From Parachlamydia sp. AcF125 (GTDB lineage: Bacteria > Chlamydiota > Chlamydiia > Chlamydiales > Parachlamydiaceae), in NCBI RefSeq assembly GCF_018342475.1, contig NZ_JAEMUD010000001.1:1-64000 (forward strand): a stretch of DNA of 64,000 nucleotides, read 5' to 3'. The position numbers and the translations under genes are program-made. The first letter of the stretch is position 1; every line of letters begins with the position of its first letter. Positions 48,136 to 57,794 of the stretch are shown piece by piece. The notes under the pieces were generated by a model. That model was not told the DNA's origin, made no database searches, and saw nothing but the letters and a program-made list of their open reading frames with translations.

Positions 48136-48764
48136 CCCAGCAAAACCCACCAGCTATGTCTTATTTGACAAGCCAATTATGGAGCAGTAACCAAATTCTC
48201 GTGGCTGTCTTAGGGATTTGTTCTGCTCTAGGAGTCACAAACCGATTATCTGTGGCCCTCACCATGGGATTATCTGTTTCCTTTGTGACAGCCTTTTCTT
48301 CCTTAATCGTCTCGGCTTTGCGAAAAATTACTCCCGATAGCGTCAGAATGATTACGCAACTTGCAATCATTTCGGTATTTGTGACAATTATCGACCAATT
48401 TCTTAGAGCCTATCTTTTTAGCGTATCCAAAGTCTTAAGCGTTTTTGTTGGCTTAATTATCACCAATTGTATCGTGATGGGGCGCACAGAAGGGATGGCA
48501 AAGAATGTCACTCCTCTCCCCGCTTTCATGGATGGGCTTGGAGCCGGACTTGGTTACATGTGCGTGATTTGCATGGTGGGAGCCATTCGAGAACTTTTAG
48601 GTTTTGGCCAACTTCTTAACCAGCAAATCATCCCCTTGAGCTGGTATGCATCGCTCGAAAATCCTAATGGTTATGAAAACTTCGCCTTGATGGTAAGTCC
48701 CCCTGCGGCTTTCTTTATCCTTGGCTGTTTGATTTGGTTATTTAATCTCTATAATGAAAAATAA
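48132..48764 (+). CDS. nqrD: Na+-translocating NADH:quinone reductase subunit D
   Basis: A 210-residue membrane subunit with six hydrophobic helices. It resembles NqrE and the RnfA/RnfE pair, with the conserved NCIVMGR segment near 113 that holds a cysteine of the intramembrane iron centre. The ATG overlaps the nqrC stop, indicating translational coupling, and nqrE follows after 12 bases. Confidence 0.96.
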   Translation: MTQQNPPAMSYLTSQLWSSNQILVAVLGICSALGVTNRLSVALTMGLSVSFVTAFSSLIVSALRKITPDSVRMITQLAIISVFVTIIDQFLRAYLFSVSKVLSVFVGLIITNCIVMGRTEGMAKNVTPLPAFMDGLGAGLGYMCVICMVGAIRELLGFGQLLNQQIIPLSWYASLENPNGYENFALMVSPPAAFFILGCLIWLFNLYNEK

Positions 48765-48776
48765 CGAGGTTTATGA

Positions 48777-49511
48777 ATGGGTGAATACACTTTACTCAAT
48801 CTTTTGGGACTCTTTATCCAAGCTGTATTTATTGAGAACTTCCTGCTAGCGAACTTCTTGGGGATGTGTACCTATTTAGCGTGCTCAACAAAACTTAAAA
48901 CAGCAAATGGGCTAGGCGTGGCAGTCGTTTTAGTGCTCACCGTTGCGGGAGCTTTAAATTGGTGTGTGCACCAATTTGTAACAGGCCCGGGAGCCTTATC
49001 ATGGCTGAGTTATTTTGGAATCGAGGCCTCTAAAGTCGATTTAAATTTTCTCGAATTTTTACTCTTCATTTCAGTCATAGCGGGATTTACGCAAATGCTT
49101 GAGATCATTATTGAACGGGTTTCTCCTGCCCTATATAGCTCTCTTGGACTTTATCTCCCTCTGATTGCGGTAAACTGTGCCATTTTAGGAGCCTGTTTGT
49201 TTGCTGTTACGCGCAATTATCCTTTCATTCCCAACTTAATGTATGTCTTTGCGTCAGGGCTAGGATGGTGGCTAGCGATAGCGCTCGTCGCAGCCATTCG
49301 TGAAAAATTGGCCGTTTCAAACGTGGTGCCAGGCTTGCGAGGGATGGGAATTACCTTCATCGTTTCGGGGTTAATGGCCATGGCTTTTCAAGGCTTTACA
49401 GGGATTAAACTTGCAACTCCCTCTGGCAGTTCTACCTTAGCAAAAAATAGCTCTGTGTTAGAATTGCAAACAAATCCAGAGCCTGCTCAAGAAAATTTCA
49501 AGGAAATTTAA
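48777..49511 (+). CDS. nqrE: Na+-translocating NADH:quinone reductase subunit E
   Basis: A 244-residue membrane subunit, six helices, with the partner motif NCAILGACLF near 122 holding the second cysteine pair of the Fe centre. Gammaproteobacterial NqrE is about 200 residues; the additional 40 here form a hydrophilic C-terminal tail. The operon ends here: no nqrF follows and no nqrA precedes nqrB, as I recall also for Chlamydia, where those genes are elsewhere. Confidence 0.96.
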   Translation: MGEYTLLNLLGLFIQAVFIENFLLANFLGMCTYLACSTKLKTANGLGVAVVLVLTVAGALNWCVHQFVTGPGALSWLSYFGIEASKVDLNFLEFLLFISVIAGFTQMLEIIIERVSPALYSSLGLYLPLIAVNCAILGACLFAVTRNYPFIPNLMYVFASGLGWWLAIALVAAIREKLAVSNVVPGLRGMGITFIVSGLMAMAFQGFTGIKLATPSGSSTLAKNSSVLELQTNPEPAQENFKEI

Positions 49512-49521
49512 GCTCTATTTC

Positions 49522-49557
49522 AAAAAACCGAACGGCCGCGCTGCCGTTCGGTTTTTT
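49522..49557. terminator. Strong bidirectional terminator between nqrE and glgP
   Basis: A perfect 15-bp inverted repeat, AAAAAACCGAACGGC (49522-49536) with GCCGTTCGGTTTTTT (49543-49557), has a 6-base loop. The flanking A and T runs give U tracts on both strands, so it can end both the nqr operon and the convergent glgP transcript. Confidence 0.93.
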
Positions 49558-49572
49558 ACCTACTCCAAACTT

Positions 49573-52146
49573 CTAAAATACGCGGCACTGATCTTGTTGC
49601 GTAAACTCATCTCTCACGTGGTCTAAAATTTCAGGATCTAAAAGACAAGGAGATAATCCCCAAATTTTTTCGCTGTAATTTTTAATCGAATAATCCACGG
49701 AAAATTTGCCCATTCCCGCAATATTGTGTAGCGCATATTCAGCCCAGCGGAGAGGCTCTAGGAAGAGGGATTCGGCTTTCTTTTGAACCAAATAAAAACT
49801 CTCCAGATCTTTGAGAATAAAATAGCGATCTGGGGCTCCCCCATAATGCATTTCCATAAGCTTACGGTATAAATCGGTAAAAGCCTGATGCTCACTATCG
49901 TTCTGAGCAAATGAACGATCCCGCAAAGCATCTACAGCTCGCCGAATTTGCGGATTGCTTGCATAAATATCCGCAGAGCGATAAGAGTTCTCTTGCCTCA
50001 TCTTTTGTATTTCTTCTGCTGAACATCCAAATGAAAAGGGCCACCATTGATCCCCAATTTCTTGGCGCATCTCGATATTGGCCCCATCCTCTGTCCCCAC
50101 AGTCAAAGCTCCATTCATGGCAAGCTTCATATTGCCGGTCCCTGAAGCTTCTGTTCCCGCTGTCGAAATTTGTTCTGAAATATCGGCGGCCGGAATTAAA
50201 AATTCCGCCTTGGAAACATTATAGTTTTCCACATAAATAACTTTTAGCAAGTTATGGATGGCAGGGTCTTTATTGACACGGCGCGCAATACAGAAAATCA
50301 AACGGATAATATCTTTAGCAGCCTCATACCCAGCAGCTGCCTTTCCGGCAAATATCACCGTGCGCGGGACACGGTTATGCTGAGGATTTTCCAAAATTTC
50401 ATGGTAAAGCATAATTAGATGCAAAGCATTCATCAATTGCCGTTTGTATTCATGGATACGCTTAATCTGGATATCGAAAAGGGAATAGGGGTCGATCACA
50501 GGTGACATTAAAATGGCTTCCCCGTCTGCCGTATGAAGCGGATTTTCTTGTTTAATGTAATCGATCAATTTTTGTTTATTTTTTGTTTTAATCGCTAAGA
50601 ACTCTTCTTGAGAGTCCACTTCTGAAGCGAATTGGGCAAGTTTGCTAATTTGCGTAAAGTCTGTAATCCACCCATCCCCTATCCGTTTGGTAATAAAGTG
50701 GGCAAGTTCAGGGTTACATTCTAGCAACCATCTCCGCTGCGTGACTCCATTTGTGACATTCACAAATTTTTCTGGGAAAAAATCATAAAAATCTTTAAAT
50801 ACAGACTTTTTTAAGATTTCTGTGTGAAGAGCCGCTACCCCATTGACAGAATGTGAGCCCATAATTGCCAGGTTTGCCATACGCACTTTCCCATTTTCTA
50901 AGATGGAGACCCGCTGTACCTTAGGTTCATCATTGGGAAACTTAGCGCGCAAAGCATTGCAAAAATCGTAGTTAAGCCGCTCCACTATTTTATATTGCCT
51001 AGGAAGCAAATACTGAAACAAGCTCTGGTCCCATTCTTCTAAAGCTTCGCTTAGAATCGTATGGTTGGTATAACCCGTACAAGCCTGCGTCATTTCAACA
51101 GCCAACTTCCAAGGAATATCATGCTTGAATGTTAGGAGGCGAACCAGCTCTGCGATAACTAGAGAAGGATGGGTATCATTGATTTGAATGCGCACCTTGT
51201 CGGGAAAGGAGCGGAAGCTGTCATGGCTACTCAAATAATGGCGGATAATATCCTGAAGAGAGGCGGAAACAAGCAAAAACTCTTGCTTGAGCCGAATCCT
51301 TTTTCCCGTTTCATGGTTATCATTAGGATAGAGCACATCTGTCAAAGTGGTATTTTCGGCAGCTTGCCCTAAGCTGCCTGCATTGTAGCGTTGCAATTGG
51401 AAATTACGGGGAGATTCTTTCGTACTCCATAAACGCAAGGTGACCACAGAAAAATCGGGTGTTTTACTATAACCTATAATAGGGACGTCATAAGGGAGGG
51501 CAAACACTTCCTCGTAATTGGCTAAATTTTGAACTTCGTCTCCATGAATATTCTTTGTCGAGGTAGCGTCTCCACAATATTTTACCACCACTCTGCGTAA
51601 ATCCCTTCTGAATTCCCAAGGATTTTCATTTAAAAGCCAGCAGTCTGGGACTTCAACTTGCACGCCATCCCATAATTGCTGTTCGAAAATTCCATATTGG
51701 TACCGCAAACCATACGCTTGAGCGGGCAAATGTTGCGTCGCCAAAGAATCCAAAAAGCAAGAAGCTAGCCTTCCCAACCCCCCGTTCCCTAAAGCGGGGT
51801 CCGATTCTCGCCCGATGATATCCTTGTAGCTGCGATTCATTTTCCGCAAAACGCGCTCGACAATCGATTGGGCAGAAAGATTGCAAATCCCATTTGATAA
51901 AATTCTGCCTGGCAAATATTCGAGCGACAAATAATAAAGCTTTCGCACGTCGCGCTGATCTTGGGTTTTTGCCGTAGCCAACCAATTAATCATAATTTCT
52001 TCGCGCAAGGCGTACGAAAAAGCTCGGTAGAATTCATCATGATTTGCTTCTGTGGAGGTACGCCCCATTGTGGTAATCAGATAATGTTTGGTTTTAGCGG
52101 CTAACATTTCTGCTTGATAATCAAGATCCGGTGCGGGCTGGGTCAT
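49573..52146 (-). CDS. glgP: Glycogen/maltodextrin phosphorylase
   Basis: An 857-residue PLP enzyme releasing glucose 1-phosphate from alpha-1,4-glucans. The pyridoxal lysine lies in EASGTGNMKLAMNGALTVGT (near residue 671). The surrounding catalytic segments (IHEYKRQLMNALH, about 560, and PALGNGGLGRLASC, about 115) are intact. Length matches the family. Chlamydiae store glycogen and keep glgP as a separate gene. AAAGGA precedes the ATG. No other glycogen gene is in the window. Confidence 0.96.
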   Translation of the reverse strand: MTQPAPDLDYQAEMLAAKTKHYLITTMGRTSTEANHDEFYRAFSYALREEIMINWLATAKTQDQRDVRKLYYLSLEYLPGRILSNGICNLSAQSIVERVLRKMNRSYKDIIGRESDPALGNGGLGRLASCFLDSLATQHLPAQAYGLRYQYGIFEQQLWDGVQVEVPDCWLLNENPWEFRRDLRRVVVKYCGDATSTKNIHGDEVQNLANYEEVFALPYDVPIIGYSKTPDFSVVTLRLWSTKESPRNFQLQRYNAGSLGQAAENTTLTDVLYPNDNHETGKRIRLKQEFLLVSASLQDIIRHYLSSHDSFRSFPDKVRIQINDTHPSLVIAELVRLLTFKHDIPWKLAVEMTQACTGYTNHTILSEALEEWDQSLFQYLLPRQYKIVERLNYDFCNALRAKFPNDEPKVQRVSILENGKVRMANLAIMGSHSVNGVAALHTEILKKSVFKDFYDFFPEKFVNVTNGVTQRRWLLECNPELAHFITKRIGDGWITDFTQISKLAQFASEVDSQEEFLAIKTKNKQKLIDYIKQENPLHTADGEAILMSPVIDPYSLFDIQIKRIHEYKRQLMNALHLIMLYHEILENPQHNRVPRTVIFAGKAAAGYEAAKDIIRLIFCIARRVNKDPAIHNLLKVIYVENYNVSKAEFLIPAADISEQISTAGTEASGTGNMKLAMNGALTVGTEDGANIEMRQEIGDQWWPFSFGCSAEEIQKMRQENSYRSADIYASNPQIRRAVDALRDRSFAQNDSEHQAFTDLYRKLMEMHYGGAPDRYFILKDLESFYLVQKKAESLFLEPLRWAEYALHNIAGMGKFSVDYSIKNYSEKIWGLSPCLLDPEILDHVRDEFTQQDQCRVF

Positions 52147-52220
52147 TCAAAATCCTTTTGGCTCTGTTTGTCAAAATTTATCTATAGCAAATTACTTTTT
52201 TTTATAACAGACCAGAATTT

Positions 52221-54938
52221 TTAAAAAAATGGCTTATTTCCTACGCCCCCTCGAGAGTTTTGGTGTAAGTTTAAACAAGTTGTATAAATGCGTTCTAATT
52301 GCTCAACGTTGATATTATGGGCCCTCCCTGTTTTACTACACTTTGTTTCAAAAACACATACTTTTGCTTTAATTTCATCCAGTAAAGAATTTGCCAACCC
52401 AAACTCACTCAACTTGCACGCCTCCATAAACTTTTGTCTCTGCATTTCAAGCTTATCCGCAGCACGAATAGCATCTAAATCTAAGCGACGGAATTCAGTT
52501 ACTAACTCAGTATAAGAACTCTCTAATTTTTGGAGGTCAATATAAGGGGCTTTCCTATAGATAGTTTTAAAATAATCCGTTTTTTTTAAAATTTTATTTA
52601 TGTCAGACCTTGCCTTTTTTAAATCCCACCGATTGCACGCATTCCAAAAATCTATTTCTAAATTCCTAAGTTCTCGATTGAGGGCTCTCCGCTGAGCTTT
52701 ATAGGATTCTTTGATGCTAGTATAAGAGCTTTCTAATTTCGCGACGTCAATAGTAGTAGTAGAGGCTACCCGTTTTTCAAGACGGCCAGGCTCAACAGTT
52801 TTAAAATCGCGCATTTTTTCTTTAATTTCAATTAGCAAAGACTTTGCCAATCCTAAATTCCTTTGAGTGCACGCATCCTCAAACTGTTTTTTTATTTTCT
52901 TAAGATCCTTGCTTAAGTTCACATCTTTGATTTTATTCTTATACAAACTTATCAATTGCTTGACATCAAGATTATAGGTTATCCCTGTTTCACGATAGAC
53001 AGTTTCAAAACAGCGCGCTTTTTCTTGAATTTCAATTAGCAAAAACTTTACCTCTTCTAAATAATTTTGATCCCAAGCATATTTAAACTTCTCTTCCAAA
53101 AGCTCCAGCTCTTTAGCAGTTTTTTTAGCTAACTCCACGAGTTCACTTTTCTCTGTATAAAGGTTTTCTAATTCCTTGAGGTTAACATTATGGACTAACC
53201 CTATTTCACGATAGTCAGTTTCAAAACGTTGCGTTTTTTCTTTAATTTCATCTAACATAAGCTTTGCCAATCCTAACTCATTCTGAACGTACGCTTCTCG
53301 AAGCTGTGCTTCCAAAACCTTAAGCTGCCTAAGGTCTTGCTGAGTTAAGGTTTGAGTATAAAAACTTTCTAATTTCTCAAAGTTAATGTTAGGGGATATA
53401 CCCGTTTCTCGATATTCTTCTTCAAAAATGCCCAATTTTTGTTTGATTTTATCTAAGAAATAATTAGCGGGCACAAAATTATTAATGTTGATCGCTTCTC
53501 TCATCGCTTCGTAAAAGTTTTTTTGCAAATCAGCGAGCTCAAAAACAGCCTGTTTAGCCGCCTTCTTTTTTATAAAAAGAGCATACTGCTCTTCCAAGCC
53601 TTTGATTCCCACTTGAGATTGAATTTGTTCATCAAACTTTTGGACACCTTGTTTTAAGGCAGTAAGGATAGCTTGCGACTCATCGGCAAGGCGATAGGTT
53701 TCATCTGCGCAGCAATGGTCAAAGCGATGGATCATTTCGTGAAAGTGACGCGTGATTACCTCTTTGGCCTTGGCAACAAGCTCGAAAACATCCTGATGTT
53801 CAATAATCTCTAATTTTCGAAGGCTCTCTAAGTGCTCGGCAGCTTTTTTAAAGTCATTTTCCGATAGGCTTTTTTGACGCAAAATAGCTTGAATATTCGC
53901 TTGGATTTGATCGCAGATCTTAATTAACTCTCTAATGTCTGAATCATTTAAAACTGTTTTAAAGATTGTCCCAGGTTTTCGGATGCATTCAAGCTCAGCT
54001 ATTTTGCCTACTACCTGCTCTTTAGTTAAGGCCCCTGCATATTTCAAATTAGGGGCATCTAAGGGATCATAAATGAACAGCCGTTCACTTAACTCGCGCA
54101 GAGTCGCGACTTCAAATTCATCTTTTAATTTTGTGTCTTTAATAACCTCTTTTAAATCATCAAGTAACTCTTGTTCCTCATCGGGTTGTGCAAAAGTCAC
54201 TTGCGTAATTCCCAACAAAATAGAATTTTTATATCTGACGAGGTTTTCCTTCGATCCAAATAAGTCGCAACAAAGCTTAATCATATCCCTAAGCCCACGC
54301 GACCTATCTGCCTCTAAGGCATGAAAATTAATGAGAATGACCACTTTCACACTTTTAGCTTGAATAAACGCCTTTCTAATATTGACAGCATTCGCGATAT
54401 TGATTTCATGCCCTCGGTTATCTAAAAAGCCAGGACAATCGCAGAGGCTCATCCCATTTTCCATCTCGACTAATTGTGGCATAAAAGTTTTTGACTGTGT
54501 AGTATGGCCAATCGGCATAATTTCATCGCGGGCCCTCCCTTGATCGAGCCGCTTACCAGCTACCACCTCCTTTACCCCAGTCAATCCAAGGCTTTTAGGT
54601 TTCACTCGTTCCAACTTGCAGCCACAAATCGCATTGCCAAAGGTACTTTTCCCGGAACCCGTATTGCCAATGATGACTACTAAATTTCGATTTTCGGCTT
54701 TCGCAGCTTCTATTTCCCCTCGCCTGATACACTCCATTAAGACAGCAATACTCTCTTCTGGCTCCAAGTGGCTAGAGGGATTAGCGAGCTTGCGATCTAA
54801 TAGGTCATTAACATTAAAATTAGGGGTAGAGGCGTTTGCTGGAGTATGCTCAACATGCACAGAAGAAGCCACCTGGATTGGAACGGGTGTGCCTGCTGAA
54901 AAACCCAGACTTTCATTGCTTTGAATAGGGGGTATCAT
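52221..54938 (-). CDS. P-loop GTPase with six C-terminal helical repeats (copy A)
   Basis: A 905-residue protein. The GTPase domain (about 84-300) has the Walker A/G1 motif GNTGSGKST at 91-99 and G3 as DCPG at 167-170, within a compact AIG1/GIMAP-, septin- or dynamin-like layout. The G4 position reads GITQV (243-247), not N/TKxD. A helical region (about 330-470) includes FDHCCADETYRLADESQ. From 475 on there are six copies of a roughly 70-residue repeat (starts at 475, 546, 618, 686, 764, 837). Their pattern is F-x-x-A, then Ak-x-LLdeIk-x-K, then Fet-x-Yret-GI, then N-x-xLe-x-lYt. No signal peptide or membrane helix. It is the last gene of the cluster and the tandem paralogue of 55224-57794. 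Confidence 0.75.
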   Translation of the reverse strand: MIPPIQSNESLGFSAGTPVPIQVASSVHVEHTPANASTPNFNVNDLLDRKLANPSSHLEPEESIAVLMECIRRGEIEAAKAENRNLVVIIGNTGSGKSTFGNAICGCKLERVKPKSLGLTGVKEVVAGKRLDQGRARDEIMPIGHTTQSKTFMPQLVEMENGMSLCDCPGFLDNRGHEINIANAVNIRKAFIQAKSVKVVILINFHALEADRSRGLRDMIKLCCDLFGSKENLVRYKNSILLGITQVTFAQPDEEQELLDDLKEVIKDTKLKDEFEVATLRELSERLFIYDPLDAPNLKYAGALTKEQVVGKIAELECIRKPGTIFKTVLNDSDIRELIKICDQIQANIQAILRQKSLSENDFKKAAEHLESLRKLEIIEHQDVFELVAKAKEVITRHFHEMIHRFDHCCADETYRLADESQAILTALKQGVQKFDEQIQSQVGIKGLEEQYALFIKKKAAKQAVFELADLQKNFYEAMREAININNFVPANYFLDKIKQKLGIFEEEYRETGISPNINFEKLESFYTQTLTQQDLRQLKVLEAQLREAYVQNELGLAKLMLDEIKEKTQRFETDYREIGLVHNVNLKELENLYTEKSELVELAKKTAKELELLEEKFKYAWDQNYLEEVKFLLIEIQEKARCFETVYRETGITYNLDVKQLISLYKNKIKDVNLSKDLKKIKKQFEDACTQRNLGLAKSLLIEIKEKMRDFKTVEPGRLEKRVASTTTIDVAKLESSYTSIKESYKAQRRALNRELRNLEIDFWNACNRWDLKKARSDINKILKKTDYFKTIYRKAPYIDLQKLESSYTELVTEFRRLDLDAIRAADKLEMQRQKFMEACKLSEFGLANSLLDEIKAKVCVFETKCSKTGRAHNINVEQLERIYTTCLNLHQNSRGGVGNKPFF

Positions 54939-55219
54939 GATTTCCTCCTTTGTTTAGCTGAAAGATTAAAAGTTCTGCTATTGGAAAGCTTTTCTGAAGA
55001 ACCGCTATTCTGAGGTTTTAACTTTTTAGAAATTTTGTATTCTTCAATATGGTTCCAGACGGCTTCATCGGAGAGCAATAAAGCTTCAGCGATCTGTGGG
55101 AAAGACCACCCCTTATCGTGAAGCAGCACGGCTTTGATTCTATCGCAAACGCGTTTATCACGTTCTTTTTTATGCTGAGCACGTAGCCGCGGTCTCTCTT
55201 CATCTATTAAAAATTTCAT
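54935..55219 (-). mobile_element. Truncated IS630-type transposase (N-terminal HTH fragment)
   Basis: About 94 codons from the ATG at 55219. The sequence ERDKRVCDRIKAVLLHDKGW then IAEALLLSDEAVWNHIEEY is the helix-turn-helix start of IS630-family transposases; the catalytic DDE domain is absent. The frame runs out into the sequence upstream of copy A and its TGA overlaps the copy A ATG. It sits exactly between the two GTPase paralogues, four bases after the copy B stop. Terminal inverted repeats were not identified, so the original element ends are not mapped. Confidence 0.7.
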
Positions 55220-55223
55220 GTGC

Positions 55224-57794
55224 CTAATTTTGAACGCAACGAGTTTTTTTGAAAGAAAAATTTTCTTTGCGAATGGTATATATCCGATCACATGTATTAA
55301 TATAAAGGTTATCTAATTCCCGGAGTTTAATACTAAAGCTTTTCCTATGATAGATATTTTCATAACAATGCACTTCTAACTTAATTTGATCTAGCATAGT
55401 CTTTGCCAATTCTAAATTAGGATCATCCTGAGCGCACGCATCCAGAAAATTATTTTTCTCAATTTGAAGCCTATCGGCAGCTCCTGAAGCTCCTAAAGCT
55501 CCGATAGCTTCTAAAGCTAAGTCCTTTTTAAGTTTTCGATGATTATAAAAGCGTTCTAAGTCCCTGATGTCAATAGGATAAGTTATCCCAAAAGGGGTAG
55601 GCACTTTTGCTTTAAGTTGATCTAACGTAGACTTAGCTAATTCTAGCTCATACCGCTCGTATGCACCCCAAAAACGTATTTTTAAATCGCTAAGCTCAAT
55701 GTGAGCTTTCCTTCGGCCTTCAGAGAAGAATTTGATTCTAATATAAAGGCTCTCTAAGCAGAGGATGTTAACATTATGGACTATTCCTGTTTCACGATAG
55801 TCAGTTTCAAAAACACGCTCTTTTTTTCTAATTTTATCCAACAAAGACTTCGCCTTTTTAAACTCCTTCTGGGCACACGCCTCCCGAAAATGCTCTTGCA
55901 AAGAGATAAGCTGCATGGAAGCTCGTTGAGCCTCGCCATACTTTGCTTTGGTTTGAGTATAAAGGCTTTCTAATTGAGCGATGTTAATATTATGGTCTAT
56001 CCCTATTTCACCATAGGCGGTTTCAAAACAGCACCCTTTTTTTCTAATTTCATCCAGCAAAGAATTTGCCTCTTTTAGCTTATTCTGAGCACACGCCTCC
56101 CGGAACTGCTCTTGCAAAGAGATAAGCTGCAGGAGATCGTACTGAGCTAAATCCTTCAATCGAACCTCATCATACTTTGCTTTGGTTTGAGTATAAAAGC
56201 TTTCTAATTGCTTGAAGTCAATCTCAGAAGATATACCTGTTTTACTATATTCAGTCACAAAGGAATCCAATTTGGATTGTATTGTATCTAACGAATGCTT
56301 AGCTGAGACAAAATTATAAAGAGCGAACGCTTCGTAAAATTTTTTTTGCAAATCTGCGAGCTCAAAAACAACCTGTTTAGCCGCCTTCTTTTTTATAAAA
56401 AGAGCATACTGCTCTTCCAAGCCTTTGACTCCCACTTGAGATTGAATTTGTTCATCAAACTTTTGGACACCTTGTTTTAAGGCAGTAAAGATGGCTTGCG
56501 ACTCATCGGCAAGGCGATAGGTTTCATCTGCGCAGCAATGGTCAAAGCGATGGATCATTTCGTGAAAGTGGCGCGTGATTACTTCTTTGGCGTTGGCCAC
56601 AAGCTCGAAAACATACCGATGTTCAATAATCTCTAGCTTTCGCAGGCTCTCTAAGTGCTCGGCAGCTTTTTTAAAATCATTTTCCGATAGGCTTGTTTGA
56701 TGCAAAATAGCTTGAATATTCTCTTGGATTTGATCGCAGATCTTAATTAACCCTACAATGTCTGAATCATTTAAAACTGTTTTAAAGATTTCCTGGGGTT
56801 CTTGGATGCATTCAAGCTCAGCTATTTTGCCTACTACCTGCTCTTTAGTTAAGGCCCCTGCATATTTCAAATTAGGGGCATCTAAGGGATCATAAATGAA
56901 CAGCCGTTCACTTAACTCGCGCAGAGTCGCAACTTCAAATTCATCTTTTAATTTTGTGTCTCTAATAAAATCTTTTAAATCATTAAGCAACTCTTGCTCC
57001 TCATCTAGTTGTACAAAAGGAACTTGCGTAATCCCCAAAAGGATAGAATCTTTATATTTGACAAGGTTTTCCTTCGATCCAAATAAGTCGCAACAAAGCT
57101 TAATCATATCCCTAAGCCCGCGCGACCTATCTGCCTCTAAGGCATGAAAATTAATGAGAATGACCACTTTCACACTTTGAGCTTGAATAAACGCCTTTCT
57201 AATATTGACAGCATTCGCGATATTGATCTCATGGCCTCGGTTATCTAGAAAACCTGGGCAATCGCAGAGGCTCATCCCATTTTCCGTCTCAGCTAGTTGA
57301 GGCATAAAAGTTTTTGACTCTTTAGTATGTCCAATCGGCATAATTTCATCGCAGCCCCCCCCTTCGGCGAATGGCTTAACAACTACCATCTTCTTTACTC
57401 CAGTCAATCCAAGGCTTTTAGGGCTCACTCGTTCCATCGTGCAGCCACAAATCGCATTGCCAAAGGTACTTTTCCCGGAACCCGTATTGCCAATGATGAC
57501 TACTAAATTTCGATTTTCGGCTTTCGCAGCTTCTATTTCCCCTCGCCTGATACACTCCATTAAGACAGCAATGCTCTCTTCTGGCTGCAAGGGTCTAGAG
57601 GGATTAGCGAGCTTGCGATCTAATAGGTCATTAACATTAAAATTAGGGGTAGAGGCGTTTGCTGGAGTATGCTCAACATCAGCAGGGAGATCAATCGAGG
57701 TTGTAGCTGGGGTGGTTGTTTGAAAGCCGCAGGTTCCATTGTTTTCTGCGATTATTGTAAAGATTCGAACTTCATCATTTTGTATAGGTATCAT
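55224..57794 (-). CDS. P-loop GTPase with five C-terminal helical repeats (copy B)
   Basis: An 856-residue paralogue of the copy A protein. The GTPase and helical regions (about 41-483) are nearly identical to copy A: G1 GNTGSGKST at 102-110, G3 DCPG at 178-181, G4 again as GITQV. The C-terminal half holds five repeats starting at about 486, 564, 636, 708 and 783. The two repeat regions have diverged far more than the GTPase part. The first 40 residues differ from copy A. The start overlaps the 3' end of the upstream GTPase gene by 20 bases, with AGGAGG just before the ATG. The last 13 residues (ENFSFKKTRCVQN) may derive from the insertion that abuts the stop. Confidence 0.75.
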   Translation of the reverse strand: MIPIQNDEVRIFTIIAENNGTCGFQTTTPATTSIDLPADVEHTPANASTPNFNVNDLLDRKLANPSRPLQPEESIAVLMECIRRGEIEAAKAENRNLVVIIGNTGSGKSTFGNAICGCTMERVSPKSLGLTGVKKMVVVKPFAEGGGCDEIMPIGHTKESKTFMPQLAETENGMSLCDCPGFLDNRGHEINIANAVNIRKAFIQAQSVKVVILINFHALEADRSRGLRDMIKLCCDLFGSKENLVKYKDSILLGITQVPFVQLDEEQELLNDLKDFIRDTKLKDEFEVATLRELSERLFIYDPLDAPNLKYAGALTKEQVVGKIAELECIQEPQEIFKTVLNDSDIVGLIKICDQIQENIQAILHQTSLSENDFKKAAEHLESLRKLEIIEHRYVFELVANAKEVITRHFHEMIHRFDHCCADETYRLADESQAIFTALKQGVQKFDEQIQSQVGVKGLEEQYALFIKKKAAKQVVFELADLQKKFYEAFALYNFVSAKHSLDTIQSKLDSFVTEYSKTGISSEIDFKQLESFYTQTKAKYDEVRLKDLAQYDLLQLISLQEQFREACAQNKLKEANSLLDEIRKKGCCFETAYGEIGIDHNINIAQLESLYTQTKAKYGEAQRASMQLISLQEHFREACAQKEFKKAKSLLDKIRKKERVFETDYRETGIVHNVNILCLESLYIRIKFFSEGRRKAHIELSDLKIRFWGAYERYELELAKSTLDQLKAKVPTPFGITYPIDIRDLERFYNHRKLKKDLALEAIGALGASGAADRLQIEKNNFLDACAQDDPNLELAKTMLDQIKLEVHCYENIYHRKSFSIKLRELDNLYINTCDRIYTIRKENFSFKKTRCVQN

